A stretch of DNA of 64,000 nt from contig JAHEMQ010000116.1 of NCBI GenBank assembly GCA_024643555.1, positions 1-64,000 of the forward strand. The letters are read 5' to 3'. Shown here piece after piece: positions 36,891 through 48,497 of the stretch. This stretch comes from Crocinitomicaceae bacterium (GTDB lineage: Bacteria; Bacteroidota; Bacteroidia; Flavobacteriales_D; Crocinitomicaceae). The notes under the pieces are model-generated. The model was not told the origin of the DNA, did not search any database, and worked only from the letters and a program-made list of their open reading frames with translations. Numbering within the stretch: the first letter of the stretch is position 1; each line of letters begins with the position of its first letter. A program made the translations under genes and the position numbers.

Positions 36891-39800
36891 TATTTCAGTC
36901 CATTAAGGTCGAAACGCAAGGTGATTCCTGTTTTCAAATTTCCTGTAGGATAACTCAAGAATACTTTCGGCGTGTTAATGAATTGTTCGTAATAGAAGAT
37001 GGCACTTAAGTGATCCGATAATTTGTAATTGGCATCCAATTTAAAGCTAACTGTCGTTTGTCCTGCCGTTGCTTGATTTGTGTTCTCTACCACTTTGCGA
37101 ATTACGGTAGAATTGTCGCGGAAGGAGAAATTGATGTTAATCAATAAATCACTTGGTTTCAAGGTTCGAACCGGCAATTTCAATTTCGGTACGTTGATGA
37201 CTGTTCCAACAACAATCTCTTTGCCCAATACTTCGGTTACTTGGTTGTTGTTCAATGATAGCGTTGTTTGACGGTCCTTTTTGTACTCGAAATTCGTTGT
37301 GATGTTTTTTCCTAAGATGTTCCAAGTTGCCAACATTCCAATCAATGGTGAAAAACGTTCAGAAATCGTAATGTTTTGAATTTGCATTGGGGCAATGTAG
37401 TTGTTATTGATGTCTTGTGCGGTAGCATGTCCATTTGCATCTAAGGTTGCATTTAAGTTCGTTTGCATTCCATTGACGCTTACTGAGGACGAATATCCAT
37501 GGTTCAATTTGAAGGATTTAACAACATCTTTCGCAAAAGCAAATTTCGAAAGTCCGTTATAGTTTATGGTCCAGTTTGGCAATGGAACATTGGACAAAGG
37601 ATGAATTGATTTTGCATCGATGCTCGAATTCGTATAAGCTGTTAAAAAAGCGCCCATGACAACCTCTTGCTGCGAACCTGAATAGCCGGAATAGTATCCG
37701 CTTGGCAATAATGAGGAATTCGGATTTTGTGCACCCAACAACTGTGAAACTTGTGTTCGGTTGTTCAACATCGTTGTAAAGACAGTAGAAGAGAAATCTT
37801 TTCCTTCTTTGATGAAGGCAGATCCCCAAGTAACGGTTGAGTAGGTGAGGGTACTCGATTCGAATTTACTTTGACTTTCAAAGGCACTTGTCGTGGAATT
37901 CCAACGGTAAAATTCTCCAGAATTCGTACTATAATTACGGTTCAAGTTTAAGTTAATGTTCAAGTCCTTTATCGGTTCAAGTGTTGCCTTTAATTGAAGA
38001 TTTGCTGTATGCGTTGTGGTGAATTGCTTGTTCAAGTTCTCATTTTGAACCAGCCAATTTTGGTCACGTGCCATAGTACTTACATTGTACCCATTGCTGC
38101 GGCCTAATAAGTCATAACCTTGTTTTCCGAATACAAATCCAGCCATTCCTAAAGAATTCCCATTCATTCCAAGAATGCTAGATTCCTGATTGTATCCAGG
38201 TAACATGGTTCCGTCGGTCAACGCATAAGTTCCTGATACATTACGAACACTCATGATTAGTCGTGCTGCAAACCCACCAATTGGATTCACTTTTTCTTTT
38301 TCCTTTTCTTTGATGGCTTGCTCACGCAGTTGTTTGCGATCAAAGCGTTTTTTCTGACGTTCGTACTGTTTCAATTCTTTCGCCGTCATTTCTTCAATCG
38401 GTTTCTCTGGCTTGAACTCCGGTAATTTCGCAGGACCTGGTTTTGGTTTCGCTCCGGTTCCACCATCTCCGCCGTCGTTGCCCAACTTGGAATTCACATT
38501 TCCTTTCATTCCTTTTCCATCCGATAATACCCGTTTGAAATAAGGAACTTTGTTATACAATGTCACCAAGTTTCCTTGTAAAGTCATGTTAATCGAACGG
38601 TTATTTTGAACCGTATTTCCGAAGGCTGTTTGTCCTAGTGGCGCTCGTTGCCAGTTATATGTTCCCGCATATTTCGCATTTGCTGTAAGCCAACTGGTTA
38701 GTGGGAATTTATCTAACGGAACATTGTAACTAATGCTGTAGTTATGTGTGTAATCCATCGTTCTTCCGAAGGTTGACATTTGCGAACGAATCGTATCCAA
38801 AAACTCATGGTATCCTTCCGGATTAGTGACGCGATCGACTCCATGATTCCCTTCGACAAATATGGATTTGTTTGTTGCGCTAAATGTCGTTTTCAAGTTC
38901 TTTGTTAAATCGTAGCCAATTTGATAGTTTCGGTTCCAATCAAAGCGTTTCAGGTAAATCGGGTCAAATTGGAAAGTAGGTACGATAATGTTTCTGACTT
39001 GACGTTCGTTGTAGATGCGTGAGTAGTCGTTGGTAAACGTAATGTTTTTAGGAAGTAAGAAGAAATTGAAATCTTTGATCCATTTTAACCAAGGGGATTT
39101 TTGAACAGGCTCCCATTTCTTGAATGGTTCAATTGCTTTTCCAGCAAAAGTGTAATTGTAGTTTAATGACCCTGTCCATGTTTTCGTGCGATCACCGGCA
39201 ATGTTGAAATCGCGTTTGATGTTTTCTGCAAAGGCATAAGTTGCCGACCAATTGGATATGCTCCAGAATTCTGGTTTTGTTCCAGCTTTTGCTTCTTTTC
39301 GAACATTGGTGAAGTTGTATGAACGACGTTCTGTGAAATCTTGACCAAGTTTAGCACGCTCTTTACGTGTGGCATTGTCATAACTCGATAGCTTGATGTC
39401 GGGATTAAATGGATCGTATTCCGGATTTATGACACCCAAAGAATAGCCATAGAAAAACGGCAAGGAAACACGTGCTTGTTTACCAAAAAATTGACCCAAT
39501 TGAACTGTGGTGTTCATGTCAAATCCAATTTTTTGATTTCGCTGACGGTCTTGAACGCGACTATCGACACTTCCCCAGTTAATCCCTGAGTAATTTCCAG
39601 ATGCAGAAATGTTCGCAAAATCAGCTAATTGCACTTGCATTTGTCCAACTGCGGCATCCCCACCATCGCTCACGAAATCTGTTAATCGAAGCTCATTCAC
39701 CCATACATTGACACATTCTGCATCACCTGCATCAGGTTGCCAAATGTTATCAGGATCCGTTTTTAGTGGATTTCGCACACCAATCATAATGGTTCGCATG

Positions 39801-42800
39801 CCTTGTAAGTTCGGACTTCCTTTGACTTTCAGTTTTCGTTGTGGATTTTGAGGATCGACAATTTCATATTCATTCACATAGGAAACTCCTGGTGCGCCTT
39901 GTTCTACTTTTTTATTACGCTCTGTTTTCAGGTTAAGTAAATCATCAAAAACGATTTCAATGTTATTTAATTCAGGCCAAATTGTTTCAGGATTGGTTGC
40001 TCCCCAATCCGTTACTTTCAATGGCAATTCATACTCGTAATAATTTTCCACGTAATCTGTTCCTAAACGCACAAAAACGGAAAGCTCATTGTCCTTTAAT
40101 TGGTTTTGTACAACCGATTCTGCATGGACAAACATTTTCATTTTTTTGTAGGTACGAACATCGAATTGTACGTTTCGGTATGCCGCGCGTGCGTCGCCAT
40201 CTTGTAAGTTACACACTTCTAGTACCAAAGACTGTTCGTTCATTTGTCGCTGGTACACTTGAGATGGGTCGATTTCACGTGTAATTCCTGGTGGAATCAC
40301 ATAATTGATGGGTTGACGTTGTCCATTTTCTTCAATGTTCAAAGCCGCAATATTAAAGGTAGTCAAGTTCGGATCAGTTTGAACACTCAATCCTGGTTGT
40401 GTTAAATCTTGGGTGTATCTTCTCCATTCTCCGCGGATTAATTCCAAGCGCGCAAAGCGTAAAACCACTTCTTCATCAAAGTTTTTCAAATACATGCGCA
40501 TGAAGCGAATAGAACGGAAATCCTGAATACCGTTTACGCGTTTTTCGAACGATTTAACAGGGACTTTAAATTGATACCATGTTTCCGTTTTCGTTCCGTT
40601 TTGATACACTTGTTTGTTCGTGATGAAATTATTTCCAACTTGTTGTAGGTCGTTAGGACGCATACTCACACGATATTGGAAATAGCTTTCACTTTCAGCT
40701 AAGTTGTTATCTTGGTTGATGTCTTCGTTGTCGGGCTGATTACTCGCTTGCGTTGGATATCCGGCCGCATTGGCGGTGTCAGACATGCTTGTTGTTGGCG
40801 AGTTACCTTCCATGCCATTGTAACGCTTGTATCTTTTCAGGATATTTAATTGCTGGCTGTCGTAATTATCATCCAAGTAATACGTGTAATCGTCATTGGA
40901 AGGATCCGCAATCATGCGTGCTTTTGTTGCTGCATTGAGAGTTGGATTGTTTTGAACCCAATTCACATAGGCTTGATGGGCTGTCAACTCTTGATCATCT
41001 TTCCATCCGTCAATCCCAACGTCTTGATTTTGGCGAGCAGCAGGATCATTATTGAAGGCATTCACAACAATTTGCTGCGTTGAAATTCTGGACCATTGTG
41101 TCGTGTCCATGTTGTCACTGATCGGTACATCATTGGTAGCAGGCAAGCCATTCTCAAAACTTTTACGCGAATCTGGCAGAACATCTTCGGAGATATTTCC
41201 GAGGTTGAAGTATAAGTCACCACCTGTATGAAAGGTGTTTGGATGTTCGTTTTCAGCATCTTCGTTGAATGGATCCAACACCCAAAACTGAATGAACTCG
41301 ATGTTCGCCACCTCAAAGTCGTTGGTCGTTAAGCCACGCATGATACCACCCCAACGATTCTCTGGATTGGTAAAGTATCCAAGGGAGTCGACCGTATTCG
41401 TTGTATCGTAATTGTACATGCCGCGTTCCGAAGGATAATATGCCAACTCGAGAATGGGAATGTTTTGAATGGAACCGTACTGTTGTTGTAAGTTCGGGAA
41501 GATGTCCACCTGATTCACCAAACGCATACGGCTATCGGTTAGCATAGCAGGATTTTGTTTGATGTGCTGTGGCGTCAAGGAATTACTTTGGTAGAAAACG
41601 GGATCAATGGTGTACCAAACCGCTTTCGCTCGTTTAAATCCAGCCGATAGATTCTTGGAGCTCGCTTCTGGGAATAAATCTGGTTGTCCTTGTGGAATTG
41701 AAGCCATTTTCCAAGCTGAGAATTGTCGTAGATCGATGGCACTTTGACTGGCTTCAAAGTCATCCACGTAGGATGTCCCTGACTTGTTGATGGCTTTTGG
41801 CTGACCTGGAATCAAATGCGCATATTCACCTGTCATGGACAAAGTTGACATTTGGTTAGTAGAAATCACAGGGAGTAAGTCTACCAACTTCGTCAACAAT
41901 GGAACATTCGTTCTAAACGAGAAGTCAGTTCCTAAAATGGTATTTTTGAAAGGTTCATTTCCAAAATCGACCTTTTGAGTCACTGGTCGTTCCATCATGC
42001 GGATCGCGGTTGCTCCAATTTTGAAGTTTTCGTTCAAACGGTATTGGTAATGTCCTCCCATCATAGAACGCGCTTGGAATCCAAAAACGGAGTTGCTTTC
42101 AATCGTGATTTTAATAGGAGTATTTGACTCTAAGATTCCAGTGTTTAAGATTTTTACGCGGCTGAAGGCATAGTCTACTGTATAGTCTGTTCCTTCAATC
42201 AAGCGAATTCCTCCAGCGGTAACAACAACAGCTCCTTGAGGAATATTCATCACATTTAATGGGATTTCAGAACTAATGGAAGATTGAAATTCTCCTTTGA
42301 AAACAAAACGATTTTTACTTGGGATTTGCTGTGCAGCGGTTTTTGTAGAATCGTAAAGTTCAGTATACGCAATTTTGTTAACGTTTACTTGAGGCACACC
42401 GGCATCCTCCAATTTTTTAGCAAGGGTTTTACCGAAAGGCTCAATGGTACTAAAGAAAATGCGTCCATTTTTCTTGTTAATCGTTCCGCCATTGTCAATT
42501 TTGTTTCCAACAACGTTAAACGGTGCAAAATCGAAAACACCATCCGAGAATGGTTGGTTGTTTTGGTTGATTTTATCCATGTCCAAGAGAGTGACAATTT
42601 GCTTTTTGTCAACCCCTGCGAAGGGCATAAATGGTTGTAGGACGGACGTTTCTTGATTGTTGTAGTACACATCGATTTTGAAGCCTAGTTGGTCCACTTG
42701 ATAGGCACCGATGGAGTAAACATTTTTCATCATCAAATCCCAAATTTTATTTTTCGGATTCGTGATGGTTGGCTTAATTAATTTCAAGATCAAGGCTTGC

Positions 42801-44245
42801 TGTCCACTTGCTCCATCCGTCGAGAATTCACCCACTTGATAGGTTTGACCACGGTAAGTGTATTCATAAGCAACGGCTAAGACCTCGTCGTTATTCAACG
42901 CATTGTTCAAGGAAATGTATCCCAGTAGTGAATTATAGGTGAATTCTTGCTCTGTCAATTTTCGGGCATTTTCCACTTTTTCAAAGTCCATGGCTTGGCG
43001 GAAAGGGCCTGGTGCATTCACCTGTGTAGCGAGTGCAGTGACGGAATTTACAAAACTGCGAATCATCGGTTGATTCGATGCCCACTCATAAAGTCCATTG
43101 GCTTGGTTGTCAGGAATATCGTTCACCGAGAAGTTGCCAGGGTTTCCTTGGCAGTTGGCTGGAAGTGCTTCTCCTAAATCAGAGAAGGCAACAATGTTTC
43201 TCGTATTTTCGGTATTACTCGTACGGTTGGTTACCCACACTTCAATACGTGTAATGAACATTGTTGAATTGACCATTGGCAAGGTCGACATTGCCGTGTC
43301 GTAATGTTGTTGTTGGTATAAGTTTAGGAAATAGTGGCGGTTTGCCTCGTAATTATCGGCGGTGATTTCGAATTTCTGAATTTGAGCTTTTCCGGTCACA
43401 TTGATTTCGGTTCTCTTCCCTTTGGAGGCAGCGGCAATGAGATCAAAGGTAGATCGTCCAAATTTCAATTGTGTTTTAACACCAAATAAGGTTTGAGAAC
43501 CTTGGATCAATGAAGTTGGTAATTCCAGGGCGACATTTCCGAGCGCTATTTTCTGAATGATTTCATCTTCCTTCCCTGTATGTTCAATTTTAGAGATGTT
43601 CTCAAAATCAAAGTTCGCTGCGGTGTTGTATTTCATGTTCAACTTCATCTTGGTCCCAATTTGACCAGTGATGTCCATGTTGATGTTTTGATTGAAGTCG
43701 AAGCGTGTAATGTTCCGTTGCTTCATCGGTAGCAGTGGATTGTCTACCCGAGAGTGATTGACTCCAAGCGATAGCTCCAAATTACCCCCTGGAATGATTT
43801 TTATTTCATCGGAACCAAAGATGCTCGTAAAGGCCTTGCTACCGATTTTGATGGGAAGTTCAAAGGCGCGATTTTCGGAAGTTTGTTCTTCAATGATTTC
43901 TTGCCAATCCATTTTTTGAGACTTCTTCTCGTTGTAATCGAGGTATTCTTCCAAGCTCATTTTGGATGGATTTCGGTAGTAAAGTCCGTTTTTCCCCAAT
44001 GTTTCTTTGAAGACATATTGTCCAGTCTCCGGATCAAAAACAATGGTTTGTTGCATCGAAGTGGGATCTCCGAGGTCGAAACTTTGCGGTAAATTTTGAT
44101 ATGGATTCAGCGGATTAAAAATAGGAAAGGGTAAGTTAATGCCATTTTGAGCACTTGCCTTTTCTGCGTAGAACAGCGCAAAGAAAGCAATCAGCATTGC
44201 TTTCATGGAAAGTTTCGTCGTACAGTTTTTCAAGTAGTTAGGCAC
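36890..44245 (-). CDS. sprA: SprA/Sov, T9SS outer-membrane translocon protein
   Basis: 2451 aa; PGGNLELSLGVNHSRVDNPLLPMKQRNITRFDFNQNINMDITGQIGTKMKLNMKYNTAANFDFEN; lies directly next to ruvA. Confidence 0.94.
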   Translation of the reverse strand: MPNYLKNCTTKLSMKAMLIAFFALFYAEKASAQNGINLPFPIFNPLNPYQNLPQSFDLGDPTSMQQTIVFDPETGQYVFKETLGKNGLYYRNPSKMSLEEYLDYNEKKSQKMDWQEIIEEQTSENRAFELPIKIGSKAFTSIFGSDEIKIIPGGNLELSLGVNHSRVDNPLLPMKQRNITRFDFNQNINMDITGQIGTKMKLNMKYNTAANFDFENISKIEHTGKEDEIIQKIALGNVALELPTSLIQGSQTLFGVKTQLKFGRSTFDLIAAASKGKRTEINVTGKAQIQKFEITADNYEANRHYFLNLYQQQHYDTAMSTLPMVNSTMFITRIEVWVTNRTSNTENTRNIVAFSDLGEALPANCQGNPGNFSVNDIPDNQANGLYEWASNQPMIRSFVNSVTALATQVNAPGPFRQAMDFEKVENARKLTEQEFTYNSLLGYISLNNALNNDEVLAVAYEYTYRGQTYQVGEFSTDGASGQQALILKLIKPTITNPKNKIWDLMMKNVYSIGAYQVDQLGFKIDVYYNNQETSVLQPFMPFAGVDKKQIVTLLDMDKINQNNQPFSDGVFDFAPFNVVGNKIDNGGTINKKNGRIFFSTIEPFGKTLAKKLEDAGVPQVNVNKIAYTELYDSTKTAAQQIPSKNRFVFKGEFQSSISSEIPLNVMNIPQGAVVVTAGGIRLIEGTDYTVDYAFSRVKILNTGILESNTPIKITIESNSVFGFQARSMMGGHYQYRLNENFKIGATAIRMMERPVTQKVDFGNEPFKNTILGTDFSFRTNVPLLTKLVDLLPVISTNQMSTLSMTGEYAHLIPGQPKAINKSGTSYVDDFEASQSAIDLRQFSAWKMASIPQGQPDLFPEASSKNLSAGFKRAKAVWYTIDPVFYQSNSLTPQHIKQNPAMLTDSRMRLVNQVDIFPNLQQQYGSIQNIPILELAYYPSERGMYNYDTTNTVDSLGYFTNPENRWGGIMRGLTTNDFEVANIEFIQFWVLDPFNEDAENEHPNTFHTGGDLYFNLGNISEDVLPDSRKSFENGLPATNDVPISDNMDTTQWSRISTQQIVVNAFNNDPAARQNQDVGIDGWKDDQELTAHQAYVNWVQNNPTLNAATKARMIADPSNDDYTYYLDDNYDSQQLNILKRYKRYNGMEGNSPTTSMSDTANAAGYPTQASNQPDNEDINQDNNLAESESYFQYRVSMRPNDLQQVGNNFITNKQVYQNGTKTETWYQFKVPVKSFEKRVNGIQDFRSIRFMRMYLKNFDEEVVLRFARLELIRGEWRRYTQDLTQPGLSVQTDPNLTTFNIAALNIEENGQRQPINYVIPPGITREIDPSQVYQRQMNEQSLVLEVCNLQDGDARAAYRNVQFDVRTYKKMKMFVHAESVVQNQLKDNELSVFVRLGTDYVENYYEYELPLKVTDWGATNPETIWPELNNIEIVFDDLLNLKTERNKKVEQGAPGVSYVNEYEIVDPQNPQRKLKVKGSPNLQGMRTIMIGVRNPLKTDPDNIWQPDAGDAECVNVWVNELRLTDFVSDGGDAAVGQMQVQLADFANISASGNYSGINWGSVDSRVQDRQRNQKIGFDMNTTVQLGQFFGKQARVSLPFFYGYSLGVINPEYDPFNPDIKLSSYDNATRKERAKLGQDFTERRSYNFTNVRKEAKAGTKPEFWSISNWSATYAFAENIKRDFNIAGDRTKTWTGSLNYNYTFAGKAIEPFKKWEPVQKSPWLKWIKDFNFFLLPKNITFTNDYSRIYNERQVRNIIVPTFQFDPIYLKRFDWNRNYQIGYDLTKNLKTTFSATNKSIFVEGNHGVDRVTNPEGYHEFLDTIRSQMSTFGRTMDYTHNYSISYNVPLDKFPLTSWLTANAKYAGTYNWQRAPLGQTAFGNTVQNNRSINMTLQGNLVTLYNKVPYFKRVLSDGKGMKGNVNSKLGNDGGDGGTGAKPKPGPAKLPEFKPEKPIEEMTAKELKQYERQKKRFDRKQLREQAIKEKEKEKVNPIGGFAARLIMSVRNVSGTYALTDGTMLPGYNQESSILGMNGNSLGMAGFVFGKQGYDLLGRSNGYNVSTMARDQNWLVQNENLNKQFTTTHTANLQLKATLEPIKDLNINLNLNRNYSTNSGEFYRWNSTTSAFESQSKFESSTLTYSTVTWGSAFIKEGKDFSSTVFTTMLNNRTQVSQLLGAQNPNSSLLPSGYYSGYSGSQQEVVMGAFLTAYTNSSIDAKSIHPLSNVPLPNWTINYNGLSKFAFAKDVVKSFKLNHGYSSSVSVNGMQTNLNATLDANGHATAQDINNNYIAPMQIQNITISERFSPLIGMLATWNILGKNITTNFEYKKDRQTTLSLNNNQVTEVLGKEIVVGTVINVPKLKLPVRTLKPSDLLININFSFRDNSTVIRKVVENTNQATAGQTTVSFKLDANYKLSDHLSAIFYYEQFINTPKVFLSYPTGNLKTGITLRFDLNGLK

Positions 44246-44254
44246 TAGTCTTTG

Positions 44255-44830
44255 TTATAAATTCCTTAACGCTTCTTTAATTAGTTCTTCCACGCTTTGA
44301 TTTCCGGTATCAATTTTATCCAATACCTTTTCAGCGGACTTCTTATCGAATCCGAGGGAAACCAATGCATTTAACGCATCAAATCGATTTCTATTGTTCG
44401 AAGTGAAAATATTTTCTGAAGAAAGTTCCATTTTCGAAACCTTCGATTTTAAATCAATAATGACACGCTGAGCTGTTTTTGTTCCAATTCCCTTAATTTT
44501 TTGAATCGTTGCTACATCCTCCACCAAAATGGCTTGTGCAATTTCATCGGGAACAAGAGAAGACAACATGATCATGGCTGTATTTGGTCCAATTCCAGAG
44601 ACACTGATGAGGTGGTTGAACATTTCTCGCTCTTCTTTATTCGCAAATCCATAAAGAATATGAGCATCCTCGCGAACAATAAGTTTGGTAAAAACTTGAA
44701 CGGCCTCCTCACTTCCCAATTGTGAATAGGTATTCAATGAAATTTTCACTTCATATCCGACACCTCCACACTCAATGAGGAGATCTGTTGGATTTTTTTC
44801 AATTAACCTACCGTTCAATCTACCGATCAT
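44255..44830 (-). CDS. ruvA: Holliday junction branch migration protein RuvA
   Basis: MIGRLNGRLIEKNPTDLLIECGGVGYEVKISLNTY, VSGIGPNTAMIMLSSL, KIKGIGTKTAQRVIIDLKSK. Confidence 0.95.
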   Translation of the reverse strand: MIGRLNGRLIEKNPTDLLIECGGVGYEVKISLNTYSQLGSEEAVQVFTKLIVREDAHILYGFANKEEREMFNHLISVSGIGPNTAMIMLSSLVPDEIAQAILVEDVATIQKIKGIGTKTAQRVIIDLKSKVSKMELSSENIFTSNNRNRFDALNALVSLGFDKKSAEKVLDKIDTGNQSVEELIKEALRNL

Positions 44831-47097
44831 TTCTCATTGTTTTGTGCATCAATTACTGCAATCTTAATCATGTTTGAAATTTCTCTAACGGATGCACCTA
44901 ATTGCATGACATGAATCGATTTTCTTAGACCGATGAGGATAGGTCCAATGGCGTCAACTTCATTCATTTGTTGCAATAACTTATAGGCGATGTTTCCAGC
45001 AGATAGATTCGGGAAAATCAAGGTATTTACTTCCTTGTTGGCCAAAGTAGAAAAAGGGAATTTTTCATTCATCAATTCACCATTCAAGGCAAAATTCGCT
45101 TGCATTTCACCGTCCACCACTAAGTTGGGATGTGATTCGTGCAGAATTTCTACTGCTTTCGCCATTTTTTCCGGATCTGGTCCTGGAGAAGAGCCAAAAT
45201 TCGAATAACTTAAAAGAGCAACACGTGGAGTCATTTTCAAACGACGAATCATTTTCGCCACATTGACCGTAATTTCGGCAATTTGCTCTGCAGTTGGATT
45301 TAAGTTGACAGTGGTATCGGCCAAGAATAATGGACCTCTTTTCGTGTTCAAAATGTACATGCCGGCTACGACATTGACATCTTTTTGCATACCAATGGTA
45401 CGAATAGCAGGACGAACAGAGGAACGGTAGCTTCGAGTTACCCCGGTAATCATGGCATCCGCATCGCCACGGTCCACCATCATGGCACCAAAATAATTAC
45501 GTTCACGCATCAAGGAAATGGATTCAAATTCCGTCATTCCTTTACGTTTGCGTTTCTCGAAGAACTCAGACCCGTAAGTGATTCTGCGTTTTTCTTCTTC
45601 ATCCGATTTACAGTCGATGATTTCCACTTCCGGTAATTCAATACCGTATTCGGCCATCAAATCTTGAATTTTTTGTTTGCGTCCAAGTAAAATTGGGAAT
45701 GCAACTCCTTCTTCATACGCCTGTTGAGCAGCCTTCAGAATTTTAATGTTGTCACCTTCCGGGAAAACAACCGTTTTTGGATTTCCCTGCGCTTTCGTTG
45801 TAATGTTTCGAAGCAACTTGTTATCCAAGCCCAAACGACTCTTCAACTGATTTTCGTAGTCTTCCCAATTCTCTATTGGAAATTGAGCAACTCCTGAATC
45901 CATGGCTGCGCGAGCAACGGCCGGCGCCACATAATAAATCAATCGTGGATCTAAGGGTTTCGGAATGATTTGTTCGCGTCCAAAAGAAATGTTTTTACCG
46001 CCATAGGCCTCAATGACTTCTTCGGGAATACTTTCCTTGGCAAGAGCAGCAATTGCTTTCACAGCGGCTAGTTTCATTTCTTCGTTGATGCTTGTCGCAC
46101 GTACATCCAACGCGCCACGGAAAATGTATGGGAAGCCAAGTACATTGTTTACTTGGTTAGGATGGTCAGAGCGTCCTGTCGCCATGATGATATCTTTGCG
46201 CACCGACATGGCTTCTTTGTAAGAAATTTCAGGTTCCGGATTCGCTAAAGCAAATACAATCGGATCTTTCGCCATGCTAGCCACCATTTCTTTGGAGACG
46301 AGTCCAGCTTTCGATAAACCCAAAAATACATCTGCATTTTTAAATGCCTGATCAAACGGAATATCTTTCGGATGATTCGCATAAAACGCTTTCATTTCAT
46401 CCAAATCCGTACGTCCTTTGTGAATCAATCCTTTGGAGTCATACAAATAGAGGTTTTCTAATTGAACACCCAAGGAATGGTATAAACGCGCACATGAAAT
46501 GGCAGCAGCTCCAGCTCCGGACACCACAATTTTTACTTTGGATATTTTCTTTTTAGCTAATTCCAGGGCATTTAACAAGGCTGCGGAACTAATGATTGCT
46601 GTTCCGTGCTGGTCGTCGTGCATGATGGGAATGTCTAATTCCTCTTTCAAGCGACGTTCAATTTCAAACGCTTCTGGAGCTTTGATATCTTCTAAGTTGA
46701 TTCCTCCAAACGTTGGGGCAATGGCTTTTACGGTTTGGATGAACAAATCTGGGTCTTTCGCATCAATTTCAATGTCAAATACATCGATGTCGGCAAAGAT
46801 TTTAAAAAGCAATCCTTTTCCTTCCATGACAGGCTTAGAAGCTTCCGGACCTATATCGCCTAAACCAAGAACCGCAGTACCATTGGTAATGACAGCTACT
46901 AAATTTGCTTTGCTTGTGTATTTATAAACATCTGCCTTATTTTCGGCGATTTTTAAGCATGGCTCTGCCACGCCCGGAGAGTAGGCGAGTGATAAATCGC
47001 GTTGAGATGCATATGGTTTTGTAGGTACTACTTCTATCTTTCCCGGTTTTCCGGAAGAATGGTAATCCAAGGCATCTTGTTTTCTGATTTTCGACAT
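44827..47097 (-). CDS. maeB: NADP-dependent malic enzyme with C-terminal phosphotransacetylase-like domain
   Basis: PYASQRDLSLAYSPGVAEPC, MHDDQHGTAIISSAALLNALE, C-terminal PTA-like VVFPEGDNIKILKAAQQA...MLLSYSNFGSS-type region. Confidence 0.94.
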   Translation of the reverse strand: MSKIRKQDALDYHSSGKPGKIEVVPTKPYASQRDLSLAYSPGVAEPCLKIAENKADVYKYTSKANLVAVITNGTAVLGLGDIGPEASKPVMEGKGLLFKIFADIDVFDIEIDAKDPDLFIQTVKAIAPTFGGINLEDIKAPEAFEIERRLKEELDIPIMHDDQHGTAIISSAALLNALELAKKKISKVKIVVSGAGAAAISCARLYHSLGVQLENLYLYDSKGLIHKGRTDLDEMKAFYANHPKDIPFDQAFKNADVFLGLSKAGLVSKEMVASMAKDPIVFALANPEPEISYKEAMSVRKDIIMATGRSDHPNQVNNVLGFPYIFRGALDVRATSINEEMKLAAVKAIAALAKESIPEEVIEAYGGKNISFGREQIIPKPLDPRLIYYVAPAVARAAMDSGVAQFPIENWEDYENQLKSRLGLDNKLLRNITTKAQGNPKTVVFPEGDNIKILKAAQQAYEEGVAFPILLGRKQKIQDLMAEYGIELPEVEIIDCKSDEEEKRRITYGSEFFEKRKRKGMTEFESISLMRERNYFGAMMVDRGDADAMITGVTRSYRSSVRPAIRTIGMQKDVNVVAGMYILNTKRGPLFLADTTVNLNPTAEQIAEITVNVAKMIRRLKMTPRVALLSYSNFGSSPGPDPEKMAKAVEILHESHPNLVVDGEMQANFALNGELMNEKFPFSTLANKEVNTLIFPNLSAGNIAYKLLQQMNEVDAIGPILIGLRKSIHVMQLGASVREISNMIKIAVIDAQNNEK

Positions 47098-47151
47098 TCC
47101 AATATTTTAGGGGAACAAATATACGAAATCGAGTCGAATAAGGGAAACAAA

Positions 47152-47195
47152 AAATCCTTGCAAGTCAAGGAATGTTCCATGGCTTACAAGGATTT
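47152..47195 (-). terminator. Hairpin downstream of sucB
   Basis: aaatccttg...caaggattt with adjacent A tract on plus; internal competing stem. Confidence 0.45.
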
Positions 47196-47211
47196 AAATA
47201 TGCATTCAAAA

Positions 47212-48474
47212 TTAGAGGCCCAATAATACTTCTAACGGATCTTTCGATCCAAAAATCATGCGTTCCGGATGCTCTAGCATTTCTTTAACTTTTACCAAGA
47301 ATCCAACAGATTCTTTTCCATCGATGATGCGGTGGTCATAGGACAAAGCGACGTACATGATTGGACGAATTTCGACTTTGCCATTAATTGCCACAGGTCG
47401 CTCCACAACGTTGTGCATTCCTAGGATTGCAGATTGTGGTGGGTTGATAATCGGCGTGGATAACATGGAACCAAAAACACCTCCATTGGTGATGGTGAAT
47501 GTTCCTCCAGTCATATCTTCTGGAGTGATTTTCCCATCTCTCGCTTTGATGGCAAGACGTTTGATTTCACGTTCGATTTCCGCTAAGGACATTTGTTCTG
47601 CATTTCGAACAACAGGAACCATAAGTCCTTTCGGCGAAGAAACCGCAATACCGATATCCGCATAATCGTGGAAAATCATTTCGTTTTCACTGATTTGTGC
47701 ATTCACAGCAGGATACAAGTTCAATGCTTCGGTCACTGCTTTGGTGAAGAAGGACATAAATCCTAAATTCACTTCGTGGTGTTTCGCGAAAGCGTCTTTG
47801 TATTTTGCACGAAGGTCCATAATTGGTTTCATGTCCACTTCATTGAAAGTCGTTAGCATCGCTGTTTCGTTCTTCACAGAAACCAATCGTTCAGCGATTT
47901 TACGACGTAGCATCGACATTTTCTCACGGCTTTGGTTGCGCGATCCGCCCCATGCTTTTGCGGCATCCGTCGAGAATCCGTTTGACATGGCCTCAATCAC
48001 GTCTTGTTTTGTGATGCGTCCGTCTTTTCCACTCGCTTTTACTTGTTGAGCTGATACATTGTTCTCCTTCATCATTTTGGCTGCGGCAGGTGAAGCCGAG
48101 CCTGCTGCATAGGAATCCGTTTTAATGGGATCTGGATTGGGAGCGGGAGCTGCTTTTTCCTCTTTTACCGGTTCCGGCGTAGCTTCTGCCGTTTTTGCTT
48201 CTGTAGTTGGAGCTGTACTTCCAGCAGGTCTAGCAGCCGAGGTGTCAATTAAACACACGACTTGACCAACCTTCACCACATCTCCTTCCGCTGCTTTCAG
48301 CGTGATAATACCGCTTTCTTCTGCAGGAAGTTCCAATGTGGCTTTATCCGAATCAACCTCAGCAATTGCTTGGTCTTTTTCTACATAATCACCATCGGAA
48401 ACCAACCATGTTGCAATTTCCACTTCTGATATCGATTCGCCCGGACTTGGGACTTTCATTTCTAAAACAGCCAT
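47212..48474 (-). CDS. sucB: 2-oxoglutarate dehydrogenase E2 (dihydrolipoyl succinyltransferase)
   Basis: Lipoyl domain [26 protein letters not shown]3-binding [29 protein letters not shown], catalytic [18 protein letters not shown]. Confidence 0.96.
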   Translation of the reverse strand: MAVLEMKVPSPGESISEVEIATWLVSDGDYVEKDQAIAEVDSDKATLELPAEESGIITLKAAEGDVVKVGQVVCLIDTSAARPAGSTAPTTEAKTAEATPEPVKEEKAAPAPNPDPIKTDSYAAGSASPAAAKMMKENNVSAQQVKASGKDGRITKQDVIEAMSNGFSTDAAKAWGGSRNQSREKMSMLRRKIAERLVSVKNETAMLTTFNEVDMKPIMDLRAKYKDAFAKHHEVNLGFMSFFTKAVTEALNLYPAVNAQISENEMIFHDYADIGIAVSSPKGLMVPVVRNAEQMSLAEIEREIKRLAIKARDGKITPEDMTGGTFTITNGGVFGSMLSTPIINPPQSAILGMHNVVERPVAINGKVEIRPIMYVALSYDHRIIDGKESVGFLVKVKEMLEHPERMIFGSKDPLEVLLGL

Positions 48475-48497
48475 TTTTTTTCTTTTTAGTTCTAGTA

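Noticed and set aside
46499-46927. 142-aa plus-strand ORF
   Set aside because: Antisense to maeB, a highly conserved gene
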